DNA from: Deltaproteobacteria bacterium
GTDB taxonomy: Bacteria; JAMCPX01
DNA length: 7,514 bases
Direction of reading: 5' to 3'
NCBI GenBank assembly: GCA_023489065.1
Contig: JAMDCL010000013.1
Location: 1 to 7,514 of the forward strand
A program made the translations under genes and the position numbers. The notes beneath the pieces were generated by a model that saw nothing but the letters and a program-made list of their open reading frames with translations, was not told the DNA's origin and searched no databases. This document shows positions 1 to 6,000 of the stretch, in pieces. The number at the start of each line of letters is the position of its first letter. Position 1 is the stretch's first letter.

Positions 1-31
1 ATGAACGATATCATCCGCCCCATAAAGCTCA
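1..31 (+). repeat. 31-bp inverted copy of an internal radical SAM gene segment
   Basis: Bases 1-31 are the exact reverse complement of bases 840-870, which encode residues 181-190 of the radical SAM protein plus the first base of codon 191. Identity stops at base 32, and the left limit cannot be seen because the match starts at the first base of the window. The copy at 840-870 fits its protein family and is the likely source. The copy here lies in non-coding sequence. A foldback or chimeric junction at a contig end, or a true inverted duplication, would both explain it. Confidence 0.95.
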
Positions 32-288
32 ATCCCGCGATCCACCTGATATCTATAAGTTTCCTTATAGGAACGAGCTTTTAGTCCTCTGAATGTTTAT
101 ATGCTATTACCCGGTATGGTTTCCTTATCGGATTTTCGAAGAATACCTGTATTTGACGCGGGATTATCGCTCATTGCATAAACTTCCTTATTATTCAAAC
201 GCATTATTCGGGTTAACTCGGGAAACGCAATAGAGAAGTTTCTTTGTTCCTGCGATCCATGCGATATCGATACGCATCCTTCCGGGTT
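32..288. other. Non-coding flank downstream of the radical SAM gene; no gene recognised
   Basis: No convincing gene or strong intrinsic terminator is visible in this stretch. Continuing the radical SAM reading frame past its TGA gives about 60 open codons, then a TAA, then an open stretch to the window edge, but no good start codon with a ribosome binding site and no known family could be recognised. A short motif reading ATAAGGAA on the minus strand recurs about every 60 bases (near 61, 121 and 184), too weak to call a repeat. The uracil-DNA-glycosylase-like partner often found next to this radical SAM family is not seen. Confidence 0.5.
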
Positions 289-1410
289 TCATTCGAAAAT
301 CACGTACTGCTGTGTCTTTTCGAGCCGTTTACCTTTTACTCCGAGGTCTTCGAGGCTTTTTATCTTCCCTGACCTGCGCGTTTTGAGAATGGTCTTGACG
401 CTTTCGGGTCCCAGACCCGGGACCCTGAGCAATGCTTCTTTATCAGCCTTATTGATTATGACAGGATAGAATTCCGGATGCCTTCGCGCCCATTCATCTT
501 TCGGGTCTTTGTCCAGATTTAAATTGCCATTGCTGTCCAGAAAAATATCGTCACTCTTAAATCCATATTTACGGAGGAGAAAATCCACCTGATACAGGCG
601 GTGTTCGCGTATCAGCACGTCATCCGGATTCAGCAGGAACGACTTCTCCCCGGGTATGTCCCTGGAACCAAGGCCCTTTTGATAGGCAGAAAAGTATACC
701 CTGTGGAAGTTCAGCCGGTCGTATAAGCCGAACATGTAATCGATGATTTCCGAGTCTTTCTCGTCCGCTGCGCCGACCACGAACTGCGTGGTGCACTTCA
801 CCCTCGAATACCTGCCTTCTTTCGCGGTAAGCCTGCTCATGAGCTTTATGGGGCGGATGATATCGTTCATATAATGTTTTTTTCCGGAAAGTAGTTCGAG
901 GTGCCTGCTGCCGGTGGTCTCGATATTCAAAGATACGGCACTTGCAAGGGAAACGGAGTCTTCGACAGCGGCATCCGAAGCACCCGGAATAATCTTAAGG
1001 TGTATATATCCCTTGAAGTGGTATTTGTATCTCAGGATACGTGCTACGGCATTGATCCTGTCCATGGTATAGTCCGGGTTGTTTATAACGCCGGAACTCA
1101 GGAATAAGCCGAATACCTGCTGCTGCCTGACATAGTCCATGAATATATTCGCCGTTTCTTCCGGGCTGAGGGTAAAGCGCCTGATGTTGGTATCCGATCG
1201 TAGGGGACAGTATTTGCAGTCGTTGGAACAGGCATTCGAGAGCAGGGTTTTTAAGAGGATGGAATATCCGCCGTTCGGGAGTGTTACCGGATAGAGCCAT
1301 TTCCCTTCACCCCCTCGTTCCCTGTGCTCGTCTTTCGTTGTCCCGCACGCGCATGCGAGATCGTACTGCGCATCCCCTGAAAGAAGTCTCAGTTTTTCTA
1401 TCGTGTCCAT
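289..1410 (-). CDS. Putative DNA modification/repair radical SAM protein with C-terminal helix-hairpin-helix
   Basis: This 373-residue protein carries a radical SAM cluster motif CSNDCKYC at residues 61-68 (Cys61, Cys65, Cys68), which binds the 4Fe-4S cluster that cleaves S-adenosylmethionine. Near residues 326-365 it has a helix-hairpin-helix motif (LLRVPGLGPESVKTI), typical of non-specific DNA contact. The N-terminal YDLACACG (residues 16-23) and the overall layout match the family annotated as putative DNA modification/repair radical SAM protein, whose gene is often paired with a uracil-DNA-glycosylase-like gene. The exact reaction of the family is not established. The length is normal and both ends look complete. 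The start is supported by an AGAGGA ribosome binding site 6 bases upstream. It is the last gene of the minus-strand series, 142 bases after ubiA, and seems to have its own promoter. Confidence 0.88.
   Translation of the reverse strand: MDTIEKLRLLSGDAQYDLACACGTTKDEHRERGGEGKWLYPVTLPNGGYSILLKTLLSNACSNDCKYCPLRSDTNIRRFTLSPEETANIFMDYVRQQQVFGLFLSSGVINNPDYTMDRINAVARILRYKYHFKGYIHLKIIPGASDAAVEDSVSLASAVSLNIETTGSRHLELLSGKKHYMNDIIRPIKLMSRLTAKEGRYSRVKCTTQFVVGAADEKDSEIIDYMFGLYDRLNFHRVYFSAYQKGLGSRDIPGEKSFLLNPDDVLIREHRLYQVDFLLRKYGFKSDDIFLDSNGNLNLDKDPKDEWARRHPEFYPVIINKADKEALLRVPGLGPESVKTILKTRRSGKIKSLEDLGVKGKRLEKTQQYVIFE
840..870 (-). repeat. Source copy of the 31-bp inverted repeat
   Basis: This segment encodes MNDIIRPIKL (residues 181-190) of the radical SAM protein, a stretch that fits the surrounding protein. 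Its exact reverse complement forms the first 31 bases of the window, about 840 bases away in inverted orientation. Confidence 0.95.
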
Positions 1411-1416
1411 GCAAGT

Positions 1417-1422
1417 TCCTCT
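1417..1422 (-). promoter_or_regulatory. Ribosome binding site of the radical SAM gene
   Basis: The minus strand reads AGAGGA, 6 bases before the ATG at 1410. This is a good Shine-Dalgarno match at normal spacing and fixes the start of the radical SAM gene. Confidence 0.75.
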
Positions 1423-1430
1423 GACGGTAT

Positions 1431-1458
1431 TTTATATCCCTGCGGACAGAAATTGCAA
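1431..1458 (-). promoter_or_regulatory. Possible sigma-70 promoter of the radical SAM gene
   Basis: On the minus strand TTGCAA (1453-1458) is followed after 16 bases by TATAAA (1431-1436), then by the ribosome binding site of the radical SAM gene. Transcription would start near 1424, giving a leader of under 20 bases. The gap from ubiA (1411-1552) has no convincing terminator, so readthrough from upstream is also possible. Called on sequence match only. Confidence 0.4.
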
Positions 1459-1552
1459 GCTGCAGATCGAAATAAATATCTTACTACCTAATCAATACAA
1501 TATTGCACTTATTATTGCTCCATTTCAATAGGAGTGACTTGCAAGAGATGCA

Positions 1553-2428
1553 CTAAAATCTTAGTTTCAAAAAGATGTCGAGGGCCGAGAAGAAGAGCAT
1601 AATGCCGCTGACGCCGATGTTGGTTTCATAGAATGCCTTTTCCACTTTCGAGAAGTCATCGGGACTGATGAGGTTGTGCTCGTACACAAGCAGGATGACC
1701 ACGAATACTATGCCGGTGAAGTACAGGACATGCATAGGGTAAAGAACCCCGAACAGGATTAAAGCGGCAACCATGAGTATATGCATGAGCCGCGACAGGA
1801 AAATGGCCCTTTTCACGCCGAATATGACCGGTATGGAAAACAGGTGCTCTTTCCTATCGAAATCCAGGTCCATCAATGAATACAGTATGTCAAAGCCTCC
1901 AACCCAGAGAATGACAGCGCCGCTCAACAGGATGATGCTGAAGGGCAGGTCCCCTCTGATTGCGATCCATGCACCTGCCGGTGCCATGGCGTCCACGAAC
2001 CCGAGTACGAAATGGCTGAGCCAGGTAAATCGCTTGAGGTAGGAATACAGGAAGATAACGAGCAGGGCAGGGAAGCTCAGGATGAAACTCAGACTGTTCA
2101 GCATATATGCGGAGAACACGAATACGATGCAGGAGATGAGCAGCATGACCACGGCAGACCTGACGGAAACAAGCCCTTTGGGTATTGCCCTGTTCTTTGT
2201 CCTCGGATTGCGCGCGTCTACCTTTGCATCCACGATCCTGTTCCAGAGCATGGCAACGGTCCGTGCAAAGGTCAGGGCTATCAGAATCCAGAACATCTGA
2301 TACAGCGTGGGAATGACATTGGCAGCGAGCATCATGGCTATGATTGCAAAGGGAATTGCAAACAGCGTATGCTCGAACTTGATCATCTCAAGCAATGTTT
2401 TTGTTTTATTGATAAGACGAAACGACAT
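1553..2428 (-). CDS. ubiA: UbiA-family 4-hydroxybenzoate-type polyprenyltransferase (quinone biosynthesis)
   Basis: This 291-residue integral membrane protein belongs to the UbiA prenyltransferase superfamily, which joins an isoprenoid tail to an aromatic ring during quinone synthesis. The first Asp-rich motif is NRIVDAKVD at residues 63-71 (Asn63, Asp67, Asp71), followed by NPRTKNR. The second is YSLMDLDFD at residues 183-191 (Asp187, Asp191), followed by the typical SIP..FG. These motifs bind the Mg-diphosphate of the prenyl donor. Hydrophobic segments fill the rest, giving the expected eight to nine membrane helices. The motif spelling resembles the UbiA-like group that includes MqnP of the futalosine menaquinone route, so mqnP is an alternative name. 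No other quinone gene is in view to decide. The assigned start lacks a clear Shine-Dalgarno. Met15, before IKFEHTLFA, is an alternative. Confidence 0.9.
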   Translation of the reverse strand: MSFRLINKTKTLLEMIKFEHTLFAIPFAIIAMMLAANVIPTLYQMFWILIALTFARTVAMLWNRIVDAKVDARNPRTKNRAIPKGLVSVRSAVVMLLISCIVFVFSAYMLNSLSFILSFPALLVIFLYSYLKRFTWLSHFVLGFVDAMAPAGAWIAIRGDLPFSIILLSGAVILWVGGFDILYSLMDLDFDRKEHLFSIPVIFGVKRAIFLSRLMHILMVAALILFGVLYPMHVLYFTGIVFVVILLVYEHNLISPDDFSKVEKAFYETNIGVSGIMLFFSALDIFLKLRF

Positions 2429-2467
2429 AAATGCAATATTTACCGATTAACTCTAAAAATGCAATAT
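2429..2467 (-). promoter_or_regulatory. ubiA 5' region with an 11-bp direct repeat and a weak promoter
   Basis: The minus strand carries ATATTGCATTT twice, at 2457-2467 and at 2429-2439, 28 bases apart, the second ending at the base before the ubiA ATG. A possible promoter, TTGCAT (2459-2464), 16 bases, TAAATA (2437-2442), overlaps both copies and would give an almost leaderless message. No Shine-Dalgarno is present. The spacer 2429-2582 shows no convincing terminator for the gene before it. The repeats are certain; a regulatory role is inferred. Confidence 0.35.
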
Positions 2468-2582
2468 ATTTTCTCTCTCCCGGCCTGTTTTTTTGTAGTA
2501 AATCACGTAAAATATAACGGTTTACGGCTGCCGCCGAAGAATGTGCCGGCCTTTACTGGGATAAACTTATGTTTTATGTCGA

Positions 2583-3791
2583 TCAAGAATAGAATTTCAC
2601 ATAACGCTCAACAATTCCGAATAAGAAGAGATAATAAAAAAATGTAGAAGTTGCAAACATATTAAACAGAGAGCCAAAAAAATATGCGCCTATTCCTGCT
2701 GTAAGTCCTGCAAGTAAAAAAGTTGCTTCCTGTTTCTGTTGAATGAGTTTTCGCACCCGCAAAAGGAGTTTGATGAATGCACCATATATAAGCAACATAT
2801 AGAGAATTCCTATAATACCAGTATCTATATATTCGCCTAAAAATGAAATAGATTCAAAGGAAGTTTTAACTGGTTGATTACCATAGTATTGTGCTAAAGT
2901 AGAGCCTGCTCTGAATCCATGCCCAATAATCAGAGGGGTGTAATGTTTTGTTTCTATATCATGTTTTATGATAGCAAAAGACGCTTTTAATTTGTAGATA
3001 CGGTCAGAACTTAGGGTGTTTATTTCTTGTAAACTGATAGTATGATTTGTTAGCACATTTTTAAGAATAATGAATCTTGGATCATGTTTTGCAAACACGG
3101 AAAGTAATATAGAAAACAAAACAAGTATAATTATGCCACTAGCTATGAAAACAATGGGTTTAATTTTAATTTTATGATGTAAAGCAACAAAGAGAAATAC
3201 GATACCCCAAAAAACGTCTAGCCATGCTGTTCGTTCAAACGTCAGTACTGTAGCTCCAAACATAAAAAAGAAGGCAGCGATGAATAATATTTTTTTTGTA
3301 GAATCTTTTGTCGAAAGCAGTAAGGCAATCGATACGCATATTGATAAAGAAACTATGTTGCCTAGTTCAAATCCACTTCCCCATAATCCACTGGCATGCT
3401 CCGGTCTTAGCAAAAAATATTTTATATATGCAACAGCAGAAAACAGAATACCACCTATGACAATAATATATGCATATTTTTTCAATAGATTGTCTTCTGT
3501 GGTAGTATAAAGGAGTGCCGGAAAATAAATGATCGCAAAAAACGCCCTTAGTACAGCTTGCGTGGCATATTGAGAGTGAATTTCAAATAACATTGTAGGT
3601 ACGAGCATACCAACAAAGAATAACAAGACAGGGATAGTTAAAAATCCTTTCAGTTGATATATTCGAATAAGCCTCAATCGTAAAATAAAAATGAACAAAA
3701 TGAATACAAGCACTGCTTCATATAAAGAAATAGATAAATAAATTGTACCTATAAAAGCAAGAAATAAATATTTGATTTCGGGTTTTTTCAT
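2583..3791 (-). CDS. O-antigen ligase/polymerase-like membrane protein (Wzy/WaaL type)
   Basis: This 402-residue protein has roughly eleven hydrophobic segments spread over residues 7-233 and 317-395, separated by one large hydrophilic loop at about 234-316. That layout is typical of O-antigen polymerases and ligases, which join lipid-linked glycans on the periplasmic face of the inner membrane. Within the loop, SSDRIYKLKAS, then PLIIGHGFRAG (residues 286-296), then SFLGEYIDTGIIGIL (316-330) follow the usual Wzy_C order of an Arg-containing segment, a G-x-G turn and a G-hydrophobic-G helix. The gene starts 3 bases after the upstream DegT-like gene (TAA, TAT, ATG), so translation is probably coupled. 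It is visibly richer in A and T than its neighbours, as is common for glycan polymerase genes. Sequence alone cannot separate ligase from polymerase. Confidence 0.75.
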   Translation of the reverse strand: MKKPEIKYLFLAFIGTIYLSISLYEAVLVFILFIFILRLRLIRIYQLKGFLTIPVLLFFVGMLVPTMLFEIHSQYATQAVLRAFFAIIYFPALLYTTTEDNLLKKYAYIIVIGGILFSAVAYIKYFLLRPEHASGLWGSGFELGNIVSLSICVSIALLLSTKDSTKKILFIAAFFFMFGATVLTFERTAWLDVFWGIVFLFVALHHKIKIKPIVFIASGIIILVLFSILLSVFAKHDPRFIILKNVLTNHTISLQEINTLSSDRIYKLKASFAIIKHDIETKHYTPLIIGHGFRAGSTLAQYYGNQPVKTSFESISFLGEYIDTGIIGILYMLLIYGAFIKLLLRVRKLIQQKQEATFLLAGLTAGIGAYFFGSLFNMFATSTFFYYLFLFGIVERYVKFYS

Positions 3792-3794
3792 ATA

Positions 3795-4961
3795 TTACCG
3801 TGCGTACCTTTTTACTACATCGATGACCGTTTGCGCAACATAGTAGGCATCGTCATCACTTAACTGTGAATAAAGCGGCAGGCTTACGTCGGAGGTGTAG
3901 ATGTGGTAGGTATTCGGCAGTATGTTGTACGTATACTTGTATTTTTTAGAATAATACGGATGAATATGCAGGGGTATATAAGGAACCGAAGCTTCAACCC
4001 CCCTCTGCTTCAACTCATGGATAAATTCATCCCGGTTGAGCAGGATAGAATCTTTCATGATTCTTATGGTGTACGACTGCCATGTATGCGATGTGTCTGA
4101 TGCCGCAAACACGGGAAGCAATACCCGGTCCTGGAATGGCTGCAGAAGGCTATCGTAAATTCCAGCCCTCTGCCTGCGCAGCTCCGTAGAGTGACCTGTT
4201 TTTTTCAGGTAAACCGAGAATAAGGCACATTGTATGCCGGTCATCATGCAATCAAACCCGGGACTTGTAATCTCATAATACCAGTTACTGTGGGGGATAG
4301 GTTCGTTGCTGTTTTTTGATACCTTTATGCCGTGCTCCCTGAGGCTTTTAATCGACGACTGGGTCTTTTCCATATCTGTCGCTATTATGGCGCCTTTTGT
4401 GAACGGATCATTATTCGCGAATATGGTTATCTGCGGATAGGTGCCCGGGGCTTTATGCCTGTATTCATGGAGTGGATTGTAATGGGTATAGTGTATGACA
4501 TACACACCATTTGCAGCGGCAAGCTCGAGTATGGGTTTTACGTCTGCGGCAAAGCCTGCAGTATCGCATACGACGATAGCCTTTGTTTTATGACCGATTC
4601 CTGCGGTCACCGATTCCGTGGAAAGGGTAAGACTCTGCCGGTCTATGTCCGCAAATACCGCCGAGGCCCCCGAATGTTCCACAGCCTCCCCGATGTCCGG
4701 GCCGGCATACGAGGGCATGATGACCTCGTCACTTTCCTGGATACCGAGAGATCGAAGGGATAATAAGAATGCCTGCAAGGCCGTATTCACGGCAATGGTA
4801 TAGGGAAAATTTATCATCCCGGCAAAGTTTTGCTCGCACCCTCGTATGAGTTTGGAGGTATCCTTATCCGAATCCCTGATGATACCAGCCGCCTGCTGTA
4901 TATCTTCGTCTGTTATGTCCGAGCGTGTAAAAGGTATGTATCGAAGGGCCTCGTTACTCAT
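3795..4961 (-). CDS. DegT/DnrJ/EryC1/StrS-family protein lacking PLP-binding residues
   Basis: This 388-residue protein follows the sugar aminotransferase fold from end to end: IPFTRSDITDEDI at residues 9-21, DEVIMPSYAG (78-87), VFADID (102-107), GFDCMMTGIQCAL (235-247), and SVPYIPLHIHPYY (325-337) before a SLPLYSQLSDDD tail. Active family members transaminate nucleotide-linked keto sugars for surface glycans using PLP. Here the usual S-G-T-A-A phosphate-binding motif reads TALQA (60-64), the T-F-V segment that stacks on PLP reads AGPD (86-89), the E-D pair reads HY (157-158), and the Schiff-base lysine position in the S-F-H-x-x-K motif falls in FANND (181-185). Lys189 is close but out of register. 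PLP catalysis is therefore unlikely, while a structural or binding role remains possible. It begins 4 bases after the purC stop, with no Shine-Dalgarno of its own. Confidence 0.85.
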   Translation of the reverse strand: MSNEALRYIPFTRSDITDEDIQQAAGIIRDSDKDTSKLIRGCEQNFAGMINFPYTIAVNTALQAFLLSLRSLGIQESDEVIMPSYAGPDIGEAVEHSGASAVFADIDRQSLTLSTESVTAGIGHKTKAIVVCDTAGFAADVKPILELAAANGVYVIHYTHYNPLHEYRHKAPGTYPQITIFANNDPFTKGAIIATDMEKTQSSIKSLREHGIKVSKNSNEPIPHSNWYYEITSPGFDCMMTGIQCALFSVYLKKTGHSTELRRQRAGIYDSLLQPFQDRVLLPVFAASDTSHTWQSYTIRIMKDSILLNRDEFIHELKQRGVEASVPYIPLHIHPYYSKKYKYTYNILPNTYHIYTSDVSLPLYSQLSDDDAYYVAQTVIDVVKRYAR

Positions 4962-4965
4962 GCAG

Positions 4966-5764
4966 TCATTGCAGACTTTTACCCGTTATCCGGGTATACG
5001 CCTCGAGGTACTTCTCCCGAGTTTTATTGACGATGTCATCCGGCAGTAACGGTGTCGGCGGTTTCTTGTTCCAGTTTATCGACTCGAGCCAATCCCTCAG
5101 GAACTGTTTGTCGAAGCTCTTTTGCGGTCCGCCGGGTTTATATTCGTCCATTGACCAGAACCGCGAAGAGTCGGGTGTCAGCATCTCATCTATGATAATG
5201 AGCTCGTCCTTGTCTGTTAAACCGAATTCGAATTTCGTATCCGAAATGATGATACCTTTTGTATACGCATACGCATAGGCCTTTTGGTATATGGCAATGG
5301 TCTTCTCGATGATGGCTGAAGCGTATTTTTTACCGACAATTTCTTCAAACCGTTTCTGATCGACATTTTCATCATGACCTGCAGCAGCCTTGGTCGAGGG
5401 CGTAAAAACAGGCTCGGGCAATTTGTCCGATTCCACAAGGCCCGGCTTTATGCCGATGCCGCATATCTTCCCCGTTTCTTTGTATTCTTTCCAGCCTGAG
5501 TTCTGATGGATACTCCTTTACATCGGCAGTGATAACATGGTTCTTGATAATATCTTGTGTATAGTTAAACCAGAACAGGGAAAGCCCGTTCAGGATCCTT
5601 CCCTTGTCCGGAATACCGTTCGGCATAATATAATCGAAAGCGGATATCCGGTCTGTCGCTATGATGAGCAGCTTGTCTCCCAGATCGTATATGTCCCTGA
5701 CCTTGCCTCTTCCCTTTAAGGTTAATCCTTTGAGGTCCGTTTTTAATACAACATCGCCTGCCAT
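4966..5764 (-). pseudogene. purC: SAICAR synthetase purC, disrupted by an internal out-of-frame deletion
   Basis: The gene for phosphoribosylaminoimidazole-succinocarboxamide synthase, a step of purine synthesis that adds aspartate to CAIR using ATP, is present in two frames. The N-terminal part (5764 down to about 5495) encodes residues 1-90, including [20 protein letters not shown] and [11 protein letters not shown]. The C-terminal part (about 5499 down to 4966) resumes in another frame at [10 protein letters not shown] and continues through [16 protein letters not shown], the second family signature ISDTKFEFG, and TPDSSRFW to a normal end. About 30 residues that should lie between, including the first signature around P-V-E-C-V-V-R-G-Y, are absent. 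The break falls on CTCAGG (5495-5500), which fits both flanks: L-R in the first frame and part of G-S-G in the second. As given, translation would shift and stop at 5372. A real deletion and an assembly error are both possible. Confidence 0.88.
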
Positions 5765-5772
5765 TGTCCTTT

Positions 5773-5779
5773 CTCCTCT
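5773..5779 (-). promoter_or_regulatory. Ribosome binding site of purC
   Basis: The minus strand reads AGAGGAG, 8 bases before the purC ATG at 5764, a strong Shine-Dalgarno. It supports this start, which is also the family's usual N-terminus just ahead of the GKVRDIY motif. Confidence 0.8.
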
Positions 5780-5791
5780 CTAAAATGTTTT

Positions 5792-5887
5792 ACCCCGCCG
5801 GAAAACCCGGCACGTATTCCGGGATACCATACGGTTACGTAATTATGCGGAGGGCGGACTTTTGTGTCCTGTCCTTTCCAGCGGGGT
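5792..5887 (-). promoter_or_regulatory. purC: Potentially structured 5' leader of purC
   Basis: In the minus-strand RNA a 10-base arm ACCCCGCUGG (5887-5878) can pair with CCGGCGGGGU (5801-5792), nine Watson-Crick pairs and one G-U. It would enclose about 76 bases. Inside are a GGAC/GUCC hairpin (5869-5856), a CGUAU/AUACG pair (5833-5829 with 5817-5813) and a CCCGG/CCGGG pair (5823-5819 with 5810-5806). A GCCGG/CCGGC hairpin (5811-5797) would compete for the closing 3' arm, giving two exclusive folds about 15 bases upstream of the ribosome binding site. No known riboswitch consensus (purine, ZTP, PRPP, THF) was recognised, and no U-run terminator follows. Confidence 0.4.
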
Positions 5888-5895
5888 GTGGTAAG

Positions 5896-5922
5896 ATTAT
5901 AAGCTTTTCCTGCGCAGGTCAA
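5896..5922 (-). promoter_or_regulatory. Sigma-70-like promoter for the purC operon
   Basis: The minus strand has TTGACC (5917-5922), 15 bases, then a perfect TATAAT (5896-5901). The spacer is slightly short, but both boxes are strong. Transcription would begin near 5889, directly before the 5' arm of the possible leader stem, giving a leader of roughly 125 bases. Confidence 0.6.
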
Positions 5923-5954
5923 ATAAAATAACAATGTTTGAGTTTCCGTGAAGG

Positions 5955-5984
5955 TTGACTTTTGACGGTACGATAGTGTATAAA
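5955..5984 (+). promoter_or_regulatory. Sigma-70-like promoter of the plus-strand repeat-protein gene
   Basis: TTGACT (5955-5960), 18 bases, then TATAAA (5979-5984) on the plus strand. The start would fall near 5991, only about 10 bases before the ATG at 6001, and no Shine-Dalgarno is present, so the message may be nearly leaderless. A second TTGAC (5962-5966) lies 7 bases after the first. The promoter is divergent from that of purC, with the two -35 boxes about 32 bases apart. Confidence 0.5.
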
Positions 5985-6000
5985 TTTATTAATATAAACC

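Noticed and set aside
32..288. Open stretches in the radical SAM frame after its stop, as a hidden or decayed gene
   Set aside because: About 60 open codons are expected by chance often enough, no start with a ribosome binding site was found, and part of the second stretch lies in the copied 31 bases, so its reading is not independent.
1501..1545. AT-rich imperfect inverted repeat after ubiA as a terminator
   Set aside because: The pairing is short and broken by mismatches, with no GC-rich stem or clear T-run on the minus strand.
2480..2552. GC-rich patch and T-run between the ligase-like gene and ubiA as an intrinsic terminator
   Set aside because: The two CCGGCC blocks are direct, not inverted, and the T-run reads as A-run on the transcribed minus strand; the only inverted repeat (CGTAAA/TTTACG) is not followed by a T-run in that direction.
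2012..2647. A 211-codon plus-strand open frame antisense to ubiA
   Set aside because: It lies mostly opposite the well-supported ubiA frame, is rich in His, Cys and Gln with no domain, and runs through an intergenic spacer into the next gene; it is a shadow of coding DNA.
5792..5887. purC leader as a known ZTP, purine or PRPP riboswitch
   Set aside because: The conserved core sequences of those classes, such as the CCGCCUGGGC element of ZTP or the paired loops of purine aptamers, could not be found.
5743..5934. A 63-codon minus-strand open frame over the purC start and leader
   Set aside because: It overlaps the purC start codon, its ribosome binding site and its promoter, has no recognisable family and no ribosome binding site, and would require transcription from upstream of the best promoter.
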